From contig CAYLOT010000007.1 in the NCBI GenBank assembly GCA_964385405.1, positions 44,425 to 108,424 on the forward strand: a stretch of DNA of 64,000 nucleotides. Direction: 5' to 3'. Both the position numbers and the translations under genes were made by a program. The first letter of the stretch is position 1. Each line of letters begins with the position of its first letter. The notes below the pieces were generated by a model. It ran no database searches and was not told the DNA's origin. It saw only the letters and a program-made list of their open reading frames with translations. Below are positions 9,122 to 18,312 of the stretch, one piece after another. This DNA comes from CAIZGX01 sp964385405 (lineage in GTDB: Bacteria > Bacteroidota > Bacteroidia > Flavobacteriales_D > Sanyastnellaceae).

Positions 9122-9532
9122 TTATTCGATGACTTCGCCTTTGATGGTTAAAACAGTAGGTTTTGCCTCAGGATTATTCCAATTAACCATAACAGTCTTC
9201 GTGAAAGGACCCATTCTGTTGGTGTCGTAGTGAACGGTTATAGAAACACTTTTTCCTGGCTCGATGGTGGTGTTAGGATCACATTTAGGTGTGGTGCATC
9301 CGCAAGAACCTTGGCAAGAGCTAATGATTAGATTTTGATCACCAGTATTTGATAATTCGAAAGTACAATTTCCATCAGAACCTTTTTTTACTTGACCGTA
9401 ATTGTGTTCCGTTTCATTTGGAGTCAACATTGGAGCTCCGAAAGTTGTGATTTTTCCAGGCTGCGCTTCGGCACATCCAGCAAGACCTAAGAAAAAGGCC
9501 ACTGCAGCAAAAAGGGTAAAATTGATTTTCAT
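9122..9532 (-). CDS. DUF1573 lipoprotein
   Basis: A 136-residue paralogue of the following gene with the same DUF1573 fold (EHNYGQVKKGSDGNCTFELSNTGDQNL, then SSCQGSCGCTTPKCD). Unlike its neighbour it has a lipobox, LAGC, with the lipidated cysteine at residue 20. It should therefore be anchored in a membrane by a lipid, while the paralogue is soluble or periplasmic. The pair probably arose by tandem duplication and then diverged in its anchoring. A GATATTTG sequence, one base off the -7 consensus, lies about 20 bp upstream. Confidence 0.88.
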   Translation of the reverse strand: MKINFTLFAAVAFFLGLAGCAEAQPGKITTFGAPMLTPNETEHNYGQVKKGSDGNCTFELSNTGDQNLIISSCQGSCGCTTPKCDPNTTIEPGKSVSITVHYDTNRMGPFTKTVMVNWNNPEAKPTVLTIKGEVIE

Positions 9533-9579
9533 ATTATTGATTGTTAGTTTCCAAATATCGGTAAGAATTTTTAAAGTCG

Positions 9580-12500
9580 CTAATGGTTTACCAAAAGCGT
9601 GCCACTTCGGTATATATTTGAGGAAGTTTCTGTAATTGTATAGAATCCGTTTGAGAATCTTGAAGTGTTGATTGTTCGAGTGGTCCCTGTTCCAAGCTCT
9701 TTATATATCAAACTGCCTTGGGTGTCCCGAATTTCTATGGTACTCGTTTGTGCAAGTCCTGATATGCTTAGTTGATCTCTCGCTGGGTTCGGAAACAAAT
9801 TGAAGGATGAAGAAGTTTCTTCAATGATCGATACAATAAATGCGTTTGCTGAACAACCGAATTGATTTATGTAGTCACAAGAGTAAAAAGAGCCCAAGGA
9901 ATCGGATACACTTGAAATTGAATCGATAGTTAATGTTCCATCAATAATCCAAGTAATATTGTCTTGATTAGCGCAATTCGTACAAGAGACAAATCCTGCG
10001 TCGAAAATTAGGTCGGGAACGGTTCCTCCATTTACGATTAAAGAAGTTGCTGGGCTATTAGCAACAGTGTTTTCAATGGTGCAAGAAAGATATGGAGAGT
10101 AGGTATTCGGATTGGCATAACTGTAATTGTATGCTTCTAAATAGGACAGAGGAATGTTACCGTTTCCGTTACCCAAAAAGAGTTCGCAGGAAAGTCCATT
10201 GATGTAATCGGTGTTGTTTACAAACGTTGTTTGTAAAGGAGCGCATCCCTCACTTGGAGTGAAAGTTAATGCTGGCTGAACTACCACAATTGGGGCTGAA
10301 ACAGAAGACAGACAGCCTTGGCTTGAAGTGGACTGTGCGGTATAATACCCATTTTGGTAAACACCGTTTTGAAGCGTGCTCACAGCTGTTGAACCTTGTG
10401 CGAAAGCAATGTCGTCAAGGAAATATTGGGTTGAAAGGCCACTGCAATTCGAGCACAACACGGCTCCGTAAGCCCACGATAGTGAAGGTGTAGGCGTGTT
10501 AGCAAATACAGTCACCGTTGGCCCTGATGCTGTATAAATAGAACCGTCAAGAGAGCATGTTAATGAAGTGTTATAAGCACCTTCGGTTGAATAGTTTAAA
10601 GTGATGAAGTTGTCAATTGGGTAATCAACTCCATTGGATTGAAGCACACAATTCATTCCATTGAAGGCAGGAGTCGTGTTGTTTGCTTGAATAGTTAAAG
10701 GTCCGCAGCCTTGGGTCTGACTTAAGTTGAAAGTTGGGAATATTTGAAGCAGGCTGTCTGTTTCAGCCGTGCATCCAAATTCATTGGTAACAGTTCCGTA
10801 ATAGTAGCCACTCAATTGGTTTTCCCAAATATTTAGCGGGTTGGAGTTTTCATTTATACTGCTGCCATTTAGAGACCATTCAATTGAGCTAGAAGATGGA
10901 AGGTCAACGGCTGAAATAAAACCAAGATTGTAACTTAACGTTGGTGGGTTAGGGTCTGGGTAAACTTGGATAAGCGTATCTGAGTATATACCGAAATAAC
11001 TTTCTACAGAGCAAGTCATCTCAGGAGCAAAACTACCTTCGTTGAAATAAGTGAAATCAATGGAAAAATTGAATGGTATATTTTGCCCGCCTAATCCATC
11101 GTTAATCACACATGTTATTCCATCAACAGGATCTGTGGTGTTTGAAAGTGCTACTGTTAATGGACTGCATCCCGCTCCTGAAATCAACTCGTATCTCGGT
11201 TGGATTACTAACATTGTCTCGCTCGTTGTGGAACATTCATTCGAATCGGTAAAGGTTGCTGAATAATATCCGTTTTCATAAATTCCATTGATGTAGGTTG
11301 AAACGGAATCAGCCGACCCGTTTAAAACATTTCCGTCTAGTTTCCATTCCACCGAATAATCTTCGGTATTATTCAACAAGAAAACTTGTCCGTACACTGA
11401 TGAAAGCTGCGGTTCAACCGGATGGTCAAATACGGTGATTGGAGGAAGTGTATAGGTATTTGAAAAAGCTCCAGAATAACAATAGATTGTTGGTTCGTAT
11501 ATGCCAGGGTTAAGAAAAGTGTAATAGAAACTTCCGACGATAGGGGTGTAATCCATTCCAGGAATTAAAATTTCACATTGAATACCCGCATTTGTTGATG
11601 TGATATTTTCGATAGTTGTGCTCAGTGGGTAGCAGCCGGCATCGACTGTAGCGGTGGCATTTATTTCAATTACGAAATAATAACCCGTGTCAGAGGTGCA
11701 ACCGAATTCATTGGTATAGACTGCAGCGTAGTTTCCATTTTGGAAATTATTGTTGAAATAAGTACTTATACTTTGGTTTGAAGGTGGTATTTCAAGTGGA
11801 GTGCTATTCAGAAACCATTGCACTTGATATCCACTGTTGTTCGTTGTCTGAACTGTGTTAGTAGAATAGGATAAGGCGGGAGCGGCTGGAATTTGATGAG
11901 ATTCTATAAGAGGATTATTTATTGAATAGTACGTATTTCCGAAAGCATAACAGACCTGAGAAACAGTGAAGCTTTCCGGGGCACCCATGGAATAGATGTA
12001 TGGAGACGTATAACTATTTCCTGGAAGATTCGAGTTTTCAAAATGGCAATCGAGTGTTTGGCTTGCAGTAGTGGTATTTTCGAAAGTGACATCATTTGGT
12101 CCACAAGGATTCACTTGATTGATGGAATAGGTAGGAAGAACGAAATAGATTGAATCTGTGTATGTTGCACAATTGAATTGGTTTCTAAGCTTAACTTGAA
12201 AGAATCCATCGGTGTAATAGTTTGAGGCTGCATTAAAGGTAGGATCAGAGATATTTGTGACAGCTCCATTGAAAATCCATTCAAACGTATCGATTTCATT
12301 GAAGTTTAAAGACAACTCAGGAAAGTTTAGTGCGATATTGGCGGTATCAGGGAGTTGGTTAACGGTAATTAAATCAGATGAGGCAAAAGAATACGTGTCT
12401 TCTTGGAAATAGACAAATTCAATCACATATTCTCCTGGATCAACATAGGTGTGGGTGTAATTGGCATTACATGTGTTTAATACAGTTCCGTCTCCGAAGT

Positions 12501-15500
12501 TAATTATACACGAATCAAGAGGGGAAAATAATGTTTGATTGTAAACAGTGATTGATTCATATTGGCACGGTGAAACATCTGAAACAGATATTGCTGCAGC
12601 ATTGTATTCACAGCTGAAATCATTTGTATTGGCAGAGGGGTCGAAATTGTTCGCATTTGGGTCAACACATCCGAAGTATATACAGGAGTTGTTGTTACTA
12701 TTAGCTTCTGGATTAAAGTTATCGGCATTGGGGTCAGTGCACCCTACAATTAGACAACTGCCGTCATCTTGGTTTGCAACGGCGTTGTAATTAATAGCTA
12801 TCGGATTTGTACATCCATTGATAATACATACTTCATCCATACCGTCGCAGTTATCATCAATTAGGTTTCCACAAATTTCAGCAACACCTGCATTGATATT
12901 GAAGTTATTGTCATTACAGTCACCAAGTGCAATTCCCGAAGTGGCGTAATTATTCCCTGGGGAAGCACACGCGATTAAAGTAGAAAGGTAGTAACCATCT
13001 TGATCGAAGTCGAGGTAGTAATTTAAAAATTGAATTCCATCATCAATAGCATTGTTACAGTTGTCATCGATGCCATTACAAGTTTCTATGGCATTTGGAC
13101 GAATAGCAATGTTGGAATCATTGCAATCAGTACTGTTCGTAGAATACCCTGGGCCTAAATTTGAACAACTGCTTGTAGCGGTTCCAGCACCGAAACCGTC
13201 ACCATCTCCATCTATGAAATAATTCAAAAAAGTTAGCCCATCATCTATGAGATTGTTGCAATTGTCGTCAATTGAATTACAAATTTCAGTAGCGTTGGGT
13301 CGAATGTTTGCGTTATTATTGTTGCAGTCTAAGTTGTTTGTGACGTAGTTACCAAATATGGGTGTGCACGAACTGATTGCTGCTCCTGCTCCAAATCCAT
13401 CTTGGTCAGTGTCTAAATAGTAATTGGCGAATACAAGGCCTTCATTCACCTGGCCGTTACAATTGTCGTCGACAATATTACACAATTCGACGGTGCCCGG
13501 TTTTATAGACGCATTTGCATCGTTGCAATCAGAGCTGTTCGTAACATACCCTGCCGGAGGTATGCAGGCACTCAAGCTCGAATTCGGGTTTCCAAATCCA
13601 TCGCCGTCGTTATCTGCAAAGTATGTTATGAAGGTGATTCCCTCATTTGTGAGTCCATCACAATCGTCATCGAATGTGTTGCAAACTTCTGATGCATTTG
13701 GATTAATTGAACTATTGCTGTCGTTGCAATCGTTGGAGTTGGTTACATAACCTGAAGGTTGAGTGCAAGCGGAAAGGGTAGAGTTTAAACTTCCAAAAGT
13801 GTCCGCGTCGGAATCAGCGAAATAGGTTGTAGGAAGAACACACGATCCATCGTTTACAGTTGCAACTGGCGAATAGTTACATGCAGTCACAATGGTACAT
13901 CCGTTAACTACACAAGAACCGTCATACCAAGTTGCATTCGGGTTGAAGTTTGAAGATCCAGGATAGATGCAACCAGGAATATCGCATGATCCGTCATCTA
14001 CTGTTGCAGTTGGAGAAAAATTATTGGCAAAAGGATTCATGCAACCGGAAGTCTGCGTCAAGGTGAACAGGTTCATTCTTACCACAGGCATTTTTGCCAT
14101 AAAAAATAAGGCGTTGTTTTCGGGATATCGGACAAAGCTGGTTTGATCAATAGCCGTTCCACTTCTGCACACTTTAAATGTTTGCGAACCAACAGTGTTT
14201 TCGACCATGACAATGTATATGCTATCAGCTGTCAATTGCAAAGGTGTAGGTAGTTGAAGTGTAATGAGCTTTTGTTGACCAATGGAATTTATATCCCAGG
14301 CGTTTACTGCATAGGCGACTGATGTTGCTTGTAGATTACTAAAGTCGGTTCTATATATTTTCGCTTGAATAGTAGTGCCAACAGCTGTTCCTGGGCCCAC
14401 AGCCACAGCTATAGAACTGCACTTGACAGTGTTTGATCTTCCTTGAAAAATATTTCCTACCTGATATATTTGATTGGCGTATAGCGGGCTCGGTGTAAAC
14501 TCGTCTTCCATAGGTCCTTCGTCACGAGCATACTGATAGTCGGTAACAAAATAATCTAGGGTGTCTCTGTTATTTGAAGGTGCTTCGTCCGTTTGTGACT
14601 GATTTATTTGGTATGCGATTCTGAAATAACCAGTCGTTACGCTTGGCGTGAAGGCAGTTGTTAGGGTGTAGTTTCCAGTGGCCCCTGCCGCAACATTGAT
14701 GTTTGATGTGGTTTGATTGTATAGGGCAGTGTTTGCCGAATTTAGAACCCTAACATTAAGGTTAGTTGCTGTTTGGGTAGCACTTCCGATGTTTGTTGCT
14801 TTGGCGTTGAATCTGAAAGGGACAAGCATAGTTTTCGGATAGCGGTCATAAGGTAAATCATGAAAATCATTCGGTGGAACAGGGGTGGTATTGCCAAAGG
14901 TGGTGTATCTGGTGTTGTTTATTGAGAGGTTGTTTATGCTTGGTTTGAATACGGTGATATCATCTATAGCCCAATGATAATAACTCCCAGAATAAAGAAA
15001 TCTGAGCCTTACGTTCGTCTGTCCAATTGCTCCTGCAGGAAAGGTCGCAGATTTCCATTCGGCAGTAGCGCCGGGAAAATCGGATTGAGTAATCATATCT
15101 ACCCAAGTTGTTCCGCTGTTAATTGAATACTGAACCTTGATGGTAGAACTGTAATTTCGGAATTGCTGCTGGTAAGTTACCACGGCACCTGTAACCCCAG
15201 CAAGTGAAAATGAATTCGATATTAGCCAAGCTGTATGCGGTCCTGGATCTGGACCGGTTCCAAATCCACCACATTGATTGTCGTTGTCGTCCCAATAATT
15301 CGAATCGAAAATCATAAACCCATTGCTTTGAGTTAATGAATTGAATGCTGAACTTCCACCTGCACAGGATCCTCTTGATGTGATGGCATTACTTGGAATA
15401 GTGTTCGGCCCTCTGTATTCCCAAACACCGATGTTGGAAGTGCTTCCATTGGACCAAGTTGCCGGAAGCCCTCCTGCGAAATCCCACGTGTACAGAGGTA

Positions 15501-15576
15501 CTCCCAACACTTGTGCAAACAAATGCAGTTGCGAAGCGAAAAAGAGGCACAGCGTAAGTAAGGCTCGGTGAAGCAT
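9580..15576 (-). CDS. Giant T9SS-secreted repeat protein (DGSC and MopE-like repeats, Ig-like modules, type A sorting domain)
   Basis: A 1998-residue secreted protein. I chose the ATG at 15576 because it gives a clean signal peptide ending HLFAQ; a longer reading has no signal. In order: a jelly-roll/MAM-like domain (about 25-215); a CARDB-like domain (about 260-350); three GC...NY...DGSC repeats (about 510-580); five MopE-like putative metal-binding repeats with Asp-rich DNDGDGFG loops and DDNCNG motifs (about 580-915); three more DGSC-type repeats (about 915-990). Six Ig/PKD-like modules follow, most built around GCxPLTxxxxNTT and a second cysteine. The protein ends in a T9SS type A sorting domain (FNLFPNPARDQLSISG). 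The sorting domain predicts export through type IX secretion and surface attachment or release. The function is unknown; adhesion or calcium-dependent scaffolding is inference. Confidence 0.9.
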   Translation of the reverse strand: MLHRALLTLCLFFASQLHLFAQVLGVPLYTWDFAGGLPATWSNGSTSNIGVWEYRGPNTIPSNAITSRGSCAGGSSAFNSLTQSNGFMIFDSNYWDDNDNQCGGFGTGPDPGPHTAWLISNSFSLAGVTGAVVTYQQQFRNYSSTIKVQYSINSGTTWVDMITQSDFPGATAEWKSATFPAGAIGQTNVRLRFLYSGSYYHWAIDDITVFKPSINNLSINNTRYTTFGNTTPVPPNDFHDLPYDRYPKTMLVPFRFNAKATNIGSATQTATNLNVRVLNSANTALYNQTTSNINVAAGATGNYTLTTAFTPSVTTGYFRIAYQINQSQTDEAPSNNRDTLDYFVTDYQYARDEGPMEDEFTPSPLYANQIYQVGNIFQGRSNTVKCSSIAVAVGPGTAVGTTIQAKIYRTDFSNLQATSVAYAVNAWDINSIGQQKLITLQLPTPLQLTADSIYIVMVENTVGSQTFKVCRSGTAIDQTSFVRYPENNALFFMAKMPVVRMNLFTLTQTSGCMNPFANNFSPTATVDDGSCDIPGCIYPGSSNFNPNATWYDGSCVVNGCTIVTACNYSPVATVNDGSCVLPTTYFADSDADTFGSLNSTLSACTQPSGYVTNSNDCNDSNSSINPNASEVCNTFDDDCDGLTNEGITFITYFADNDGDGFGNPNSSLSACIPPAGYVTNSSDCNDANASIKPGTVELCNIVDDNCNGQVNEGLVFANYYLDTDQDGFGAGAAISSCTPIFGNYVTNNLDCNNNNANIRPNATEICNSIDDNCNNLIDDGLTFLNYFIDGDGDGFGAGTATSSCSNLGPGYSTNSTDCNDSNIAIRPNAIETCNGIDDNCNNAIDDGIQFLNYYLDFDQDGYYLSTLIACASPGNNYATSGIALGDCNDNNFNINAGVAEICGNLIDDNCDGMDEVCIINGCTNPIAINYNAVANQDDGSCLIVGCTDPNADNFNPEANSNNNSCIYFGCVDPNANNFDPSANTNDFSCEYNAAAISVSDVSPCQYESITVYNQTLFSPLDSCIINFGDGTVLNTCNANYTHTYVDPGEYVIEFVYFQEDTYSFASSDLITVNQLPDTANIALNFPELSLNFNEIDTFEWIFNGAVTNISDPTFNAASNYYTDGFFQVKLRNQFNCATYTDSIYFVLPTYSINQVNPCGPNDVTFENTTTASQTLDCHFENSNLPGNSYTSPYIYSMGAPESFTVSQVCYAFGNTYYSINNPLIESHQIPAAPALSYSTNTVQTTNNSGYQVQWFLNSTPLEIPPSNQSISTYFNNNFQNGNYAAVYTNEFGCTSDTGYYFVIEINATATVDAGCYPLSTTIENITSTNAGIQCEILIPGMDYTPIVGSFYYTFLNPGIYEPTIYCYSGAFSNTYTLPPITVFDHPVEPQLSSVYGQVFLLNNTEDYSVEWKLDGNVLNGSADSVSTYINGIYENGYYSATFTDSNECSTTSETMLVIQPRYELISGAGCSPLTVALSNTTDPVDGITCVINDGLGGQNIPFNFSIDFTYFNEGSFAPEMTCSVESYFGIYSDTLIQVYPDPNPPTLSYNLGFISAVDLPSSSSIEWSLNGSSINENSNPLNIWENQLSGYYYGTVTNEFGCTAETDSLLQIFPTFNLSQTQGCGPLTIQANNTTPAFNGMNCVLQSNGVDYPIDNFITLNYSTEGAYNTSLTCSLDGSIYTASGPTVTVFANTPTPSLSWAYGAVLCSNCSGLSTQYFLDDIAFAQGSTAVSTLQNGVYQNGYYTAQSTSSQGCLSSVSAPIVVVQPALTFTPSEGCAPLQTTFVNNTDYINGLSCELFLGNGNGNIPLSYLEAYNYSYANPNTYSPYLSCTIENTVANSPATSLIVNGGTVPDLIFDAGFVSCTNCANQDNITWIIDGTLTIDSISSVSDSLGSFYSCDYINQFGCSANAFIVSIIEETSSSFNLFPNPARDQLSISGLAQTSTIEIRDTQGSLIYKELGTGTTRTINTSRFSNGFYTITETSSNIYRSGTLLVNH

Positions 15577-15581
15577 ATGTT

Positions 15582-15589
15582 CAAAAATA
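15582..15589 (-). promoter_or_regulatory. Candidate -7 box immediately before the giant secreted protein
   Basis: On the minus strand TATTTTTG is followed by five bases and the ATG at 15576. A TTG lies 20 bp upstream of the box, a good -33 spacing. The predicted transcript start is at or next to the start codon. Confidence 0.5.
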
Positions 15590-15655
15590 GGACATACCCC
15601 TTGAACAAACAAGATTAATAATTTAGAAAAATTGAAGCTGGAAATTCTAATGAAT

Positions 15656-16219
15656 CTATCGAATTCTGTCAGGATTGTTCTTCAAAAACGAGTCCCAGCT
15701 TTTATAATTCCCCTTGGCTGCAAGAGGTGAACTGGTTTGGAAATAATGGCAAACGGCAGCTGCAACTCCGTCTGTTGCATCCATTTTCTTTGGCATGTCT
15801 GATTGGTTTATTTTCAAAATCTGCTGAAGCATAGCAGCGACCTGCTCTTTTGAAGCATTGCCATTTCCGGTAATGCTTTGTTTTATCTTTCGAGGAGCAT
15901 ACTCGACAACAGAAAGTTTGTGGCTGAGAGCAGCGGCAATTGCAACGCCCTGAGCTCGTCCTAATTTTAACATGGATTGCACGTTCTTACCGAAAAAAGG
16001 TGCCTCAATAGCGAGCTCATCCGGATGGAATTCGTTGATAATTTCGATGCATCGGGAAAATATTTTTTCCAATTTCAATGCATGATCTGAAATCTTGTCC
16101 ATGCGAACTACGTCCATCGCCAACAATGTCATTTTTTTGTCTTCGATACGAATAACACCATACCCCAAAATACTAGTGCCTGGATCAATTCCTAAAATGA
16201 TTCGTTCTTTTGTGCTCAA
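15656..16219 (-). CDS. ruvC: Crossover junction endodeoxyribonuclease RuvC
   Basis: A 187-residue Holliday junction resolvase that cuts four-way junctions with RuvAB during recombinational repair. The RNase H-like catalytic acids are visible: Asp12 in GIDPGTS, the Glu in DELAIEAPFFGKN, and the acidic pair in MDATDGVAAAVCHYF. The start is a TTG at 16219. An in-frame TAA lies four codons upstream, and the first internal Met comes after the catalytic Asp12, so TTG is required. A -7 box (TACCTTTG) sits about 20 bp upstream. ruvAB are not nearby. Confidence 0.94.
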   Translation of the reverse strand: MSTKERIILGIDPGTSILGYGVIRIEDKKMTLLAMDVVRMDKISDHALKLEKIFSRCIEIINEFHPDELAIEAPFFGKNVQSMLKLGRAQGVAIAAALSHKLSVVEYAPRKIKQSITGNGNASKEQVAAMLQQILKINQSDMPKKMDATDGVAAAVCHYFQTSSPLAAKGNYKSWDSFLKNNPDRIR

Positions 16220-16238
16220 ATGAATTTACTTTGAAGTT

Positions 16239-16246
16239 CAAAGGTA
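16239..16246 (-). promoter_or_regulatory. Candidate -7 box for ruvC
   Basis: TACCTTTG on the minus strand, 19 bp before the TTG start. The plus strand of the same short gap carries TTACTTTG upstream of the divergent glycosyltransferase, a near match. Confidence 0.4.
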
Positions 16247-16255
16247 ATCTGTTTC

Positions 16256-17278
16256 GTGAAAGACACCTGTCCTAAAATATCCATTGTAGTGCCCTTTCGG
16301 AATATACAGTCCGAGATTGCAAGGGAAGATTCAGCATTCTATCTTTTTTTAGAATCGCTAAAATCTGTGTCTGAATTTGTAGAGGAAGTTATTTTAGTGA
16401 ATGATCACTCAAGGGATAATTCTATTGAACAAGTTTCATCTCTCAAAGAGGCTAATTGGAAAGTACTCTCTTTGAATTCCCTTTCGAATGGGAAAAAGGC
16501 AGCGTTAGAATTGGGCATTCGCGAAGCTCGTTCGGAATACATCTGGACACTTGATTCGGATGTCCAAATTATAGGTTTTGACCCAATGCGCTTTTCTGAG
16601 TTCATGGAAAATTTAAAGGAAGATATGGTTATTCTTCCAGTTAGAATGAGTTCGGGAAGTACTTTGCTCGAAACACTTCAAGGCATAGAATGGCGGTATA
16701 TGCAATTCTTAACTTGGGCGAGTGCTCGTCTAAGAATGCCAATGATGTGCAATGGAGCGAATTTAATTTTTAAACGTTCTGTTTTTCTTGATGCAATAGA
16801 TTTTCATCGTTCCATTTCTAGTGGAGATGATCATTTTTTATTGTCTCAAATCTTGAAAGGTAATGGTGAAATTGGTGTGCAATGGAAAGGATTTGCAGTG
16901 ATTTCTATTTTACCTGAAAATACCGTGTTCGGGGCTGTAAGCCAGAGAATTCGTTGGGCAGGTAAAACCGTTAAGCTTCCACGAACAAGAGCGAGCATTC
17001 TACATTTTTTCTTTGCGTTGATGAGTGTAGCTCACATTTTTGCGTTGTTCGGAATTTTTGTGAATTCTTTGAAGGATTTCAGTGGGGCTTTTCTGTTGAT
17101 TAAATTGAATCTTGAAGTTCTCGGGGTTCTGTTCGTTTTTTCAAACAGGTTAAAACTTTTAGATGTATTGGTGCTCATACCTCAGCTGCTTTTCTATCCT
17201 TTTTTCAGTCTTGCAATCTTTATAAGTAGTTTGTTTTTCGTTCCGAAATGGAAAGAGAGAAGAGTAAGTTTGAAGTAA
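16256..17278 (+). CDS. Glycosyltransferase family 2, membrane-bound
   Basis: A 340-residue GT2 enzyme with an N-terminal nucleotide-sugar domain (ISIVVPFRN, VNDHSRDNS, and a TLDSDVQI acidic motif near residue 102). It also has a QRIRWAG motif near 246 of the QxxRW type that positions the acceptor in processive GT2 enzymes. Two or three hydrophobic helices close the C-terminus (about 255-335), so the catalytic domain faces the cytoplasm on the inner membrane. The start is GTG at 16256. The substrate cannot be inferred. The end overlaps or abuts the ABC permease gene, which suggests cotranscription. Confidence 0.88.
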   Translation: MKDTCPKISIVVPFRNIQSEIAREDSAFYLFLESLKSVSEFVEEVILVNDHSRDNSIEQVSSLKEANWKVLSLNSLSNGKKAALELGIREARSEYIWTLDSDVQIIGFDPMRFSEFMENLKEDMVILPVRMSSGSTLLETLQGIEWRYMQFLTWASARLRMPMMCNGANLIFKRSVFLDAIDFHRSISSGDDHFLLSQILKGNGEIGVQWKGFAVISILPENTVFGAVSQRIRWAGKTVKLPRTRASILHFFFALMSVAHIFALFGIFVNSLKDFSGAFLLIKLNLEVLGVLFVFSNRLKLLDVLVLIPQLLFYPFFSLAIFISSLFFVPKWKERRVSLK

Positions 17279-17280
17279 CC

Positions 17281-18306
17281 ATGGAACCCAATTCTGCGCT
17301 TCATAGATTCGTTAAGAACAAACTGGCAATGTCGGGTTTGATATTTATTTTTCTCATGGTTTTGGTTTCATTGCTAGGGACGCTTATTCGTTTGGATAAA
17401 ACTGAAAATGCGAACGATCAAAAGTTGAGCTTGGCTCTTTGTAAACCTGGATTTTCAGTGAATTTTGTCTCGAAGAAATTCGATGAAAACGAATGGATTC
17501 CGATTTCCAAAAACGAAATAATTGGCGATTCCATTCGAATTGAATTGTTTGAGAAAAATGGAAGAGGGGAATTAGTGACGCTTGCCCTGAACGATTTAAA
17601 AAGGGACTCGAACGGAGAGGTTATCTCCAATAAGAAATTTTGGTTAGGTACGGATAAATACGGACGCGATGTTCTTTCCCGTTTGATGGCGGGAACCTCT
17701 GTTTCTTTATTAGTTGGTACCATTGCAGTGTTTATTTCTCTATTTCTCGGAGTTACTCTTGGTTTGTGGGCAGGTTATTTCAAAGGATGGGTAGATGCGG
17801 TGATCTCTTATTTTATTCAGGTAGTTTGGGCTATTCCCACGTTGCTTTTGGTAATGGCTATTTGTTTTGCTTTTGGAACAGGCTTTTGGAAAGTGTTCGT
17901 TGCTGTTGGTTTAACCATGTGGGTAGAAGTTGCAAGAATCACTCGAGGTCAGGTTTTAAGCATTCGTGAGAAAGAATACATTGAAGCCGCTAAAGCCATT
18001 GGTAATTCTTCCTCAAGAATTATTTTCCGACACATTCTGCCGAATGTTCTTTCGCCGATTATAGTTATGTCAGCAGCCAATTTTGCCTCGGCTATTCTCA
18101 TGGAAGCAGGACTGAGTTTTTTAGGATTGGGAGCCCAAATTCCAACTCCGAGCTGGGGAAATATGATTCGAGAGAGTTACTCTTATTTGACTACCGATAT
18201 GGCTTATTTAGCATTCTTACCCGGAATGTGTATCATGCTTTTAGTACTATCGTTTATGATGGTTGGAAATGGTTTGCGCGATGCTTTAGATGTTCGTGAC
18301 AATTGA
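17281..18306 (+). CDS. ABC transporter permease, DppC/OppC family
   Basis: An inner-membrane permease of the oligopeptide/dipeptide importer type. An N-terminal helix (about residues 17-37 from this start) is followed by a roughly 90-residue periplasmic insert. The FWLGTDKYGRDVLSRLMAG motif typical of DppC proteins comes next, then five helices and the coupling loop EAAKAIGNSSSRIIFRHILPN. I chose ATG 17281, 2 bp after the glycosyltransferase stop; an in-frame ATG at 17248 would overlap that gene by 31 bp. The other permease, ATPases and binding protein are absent from the window, so it must assemble with products encoded elsewhere. Confidence 0.9.
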   Translation: MEPNSALHRFVKNKLAMSGLIFIFLMVLVSLLGTLIRLDKTENANDQKLSLALCKPGFSVNFVSKKFDENEWIPISKNEIIGDSIRIELFEKNGRGELVTLALNDLKRDSNGEVISNKKFWLGTDKYGRDVLSRLMAGTSVSLLVGTIAVFISLFLGVTLGLWAGYFKGWVDAVISYFIQVVWAIPTLLLVMAICFAFGTGFWKVFVAVGLTMWVEVARITRGQVLSIREKEYIEAAKAIGNSSSRIIFRHILPNVLSPIIVMSAANFASAILMEAGLSFLGLGAQIPTPSWGNMIRESYSYLTTDMAYLAFLPGMCIMLLVLSFMMVGNGLRDALDVRDN

Positions 18307-18312
18307 AAATTG

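Noticed and set aside
13424..13750. 108-codon plus-strand frame inside the giant repeat protein
   Set aside because: It is a mirror of the Asp-rich repeats; the codon pattern follows the real gene on the minus strand.
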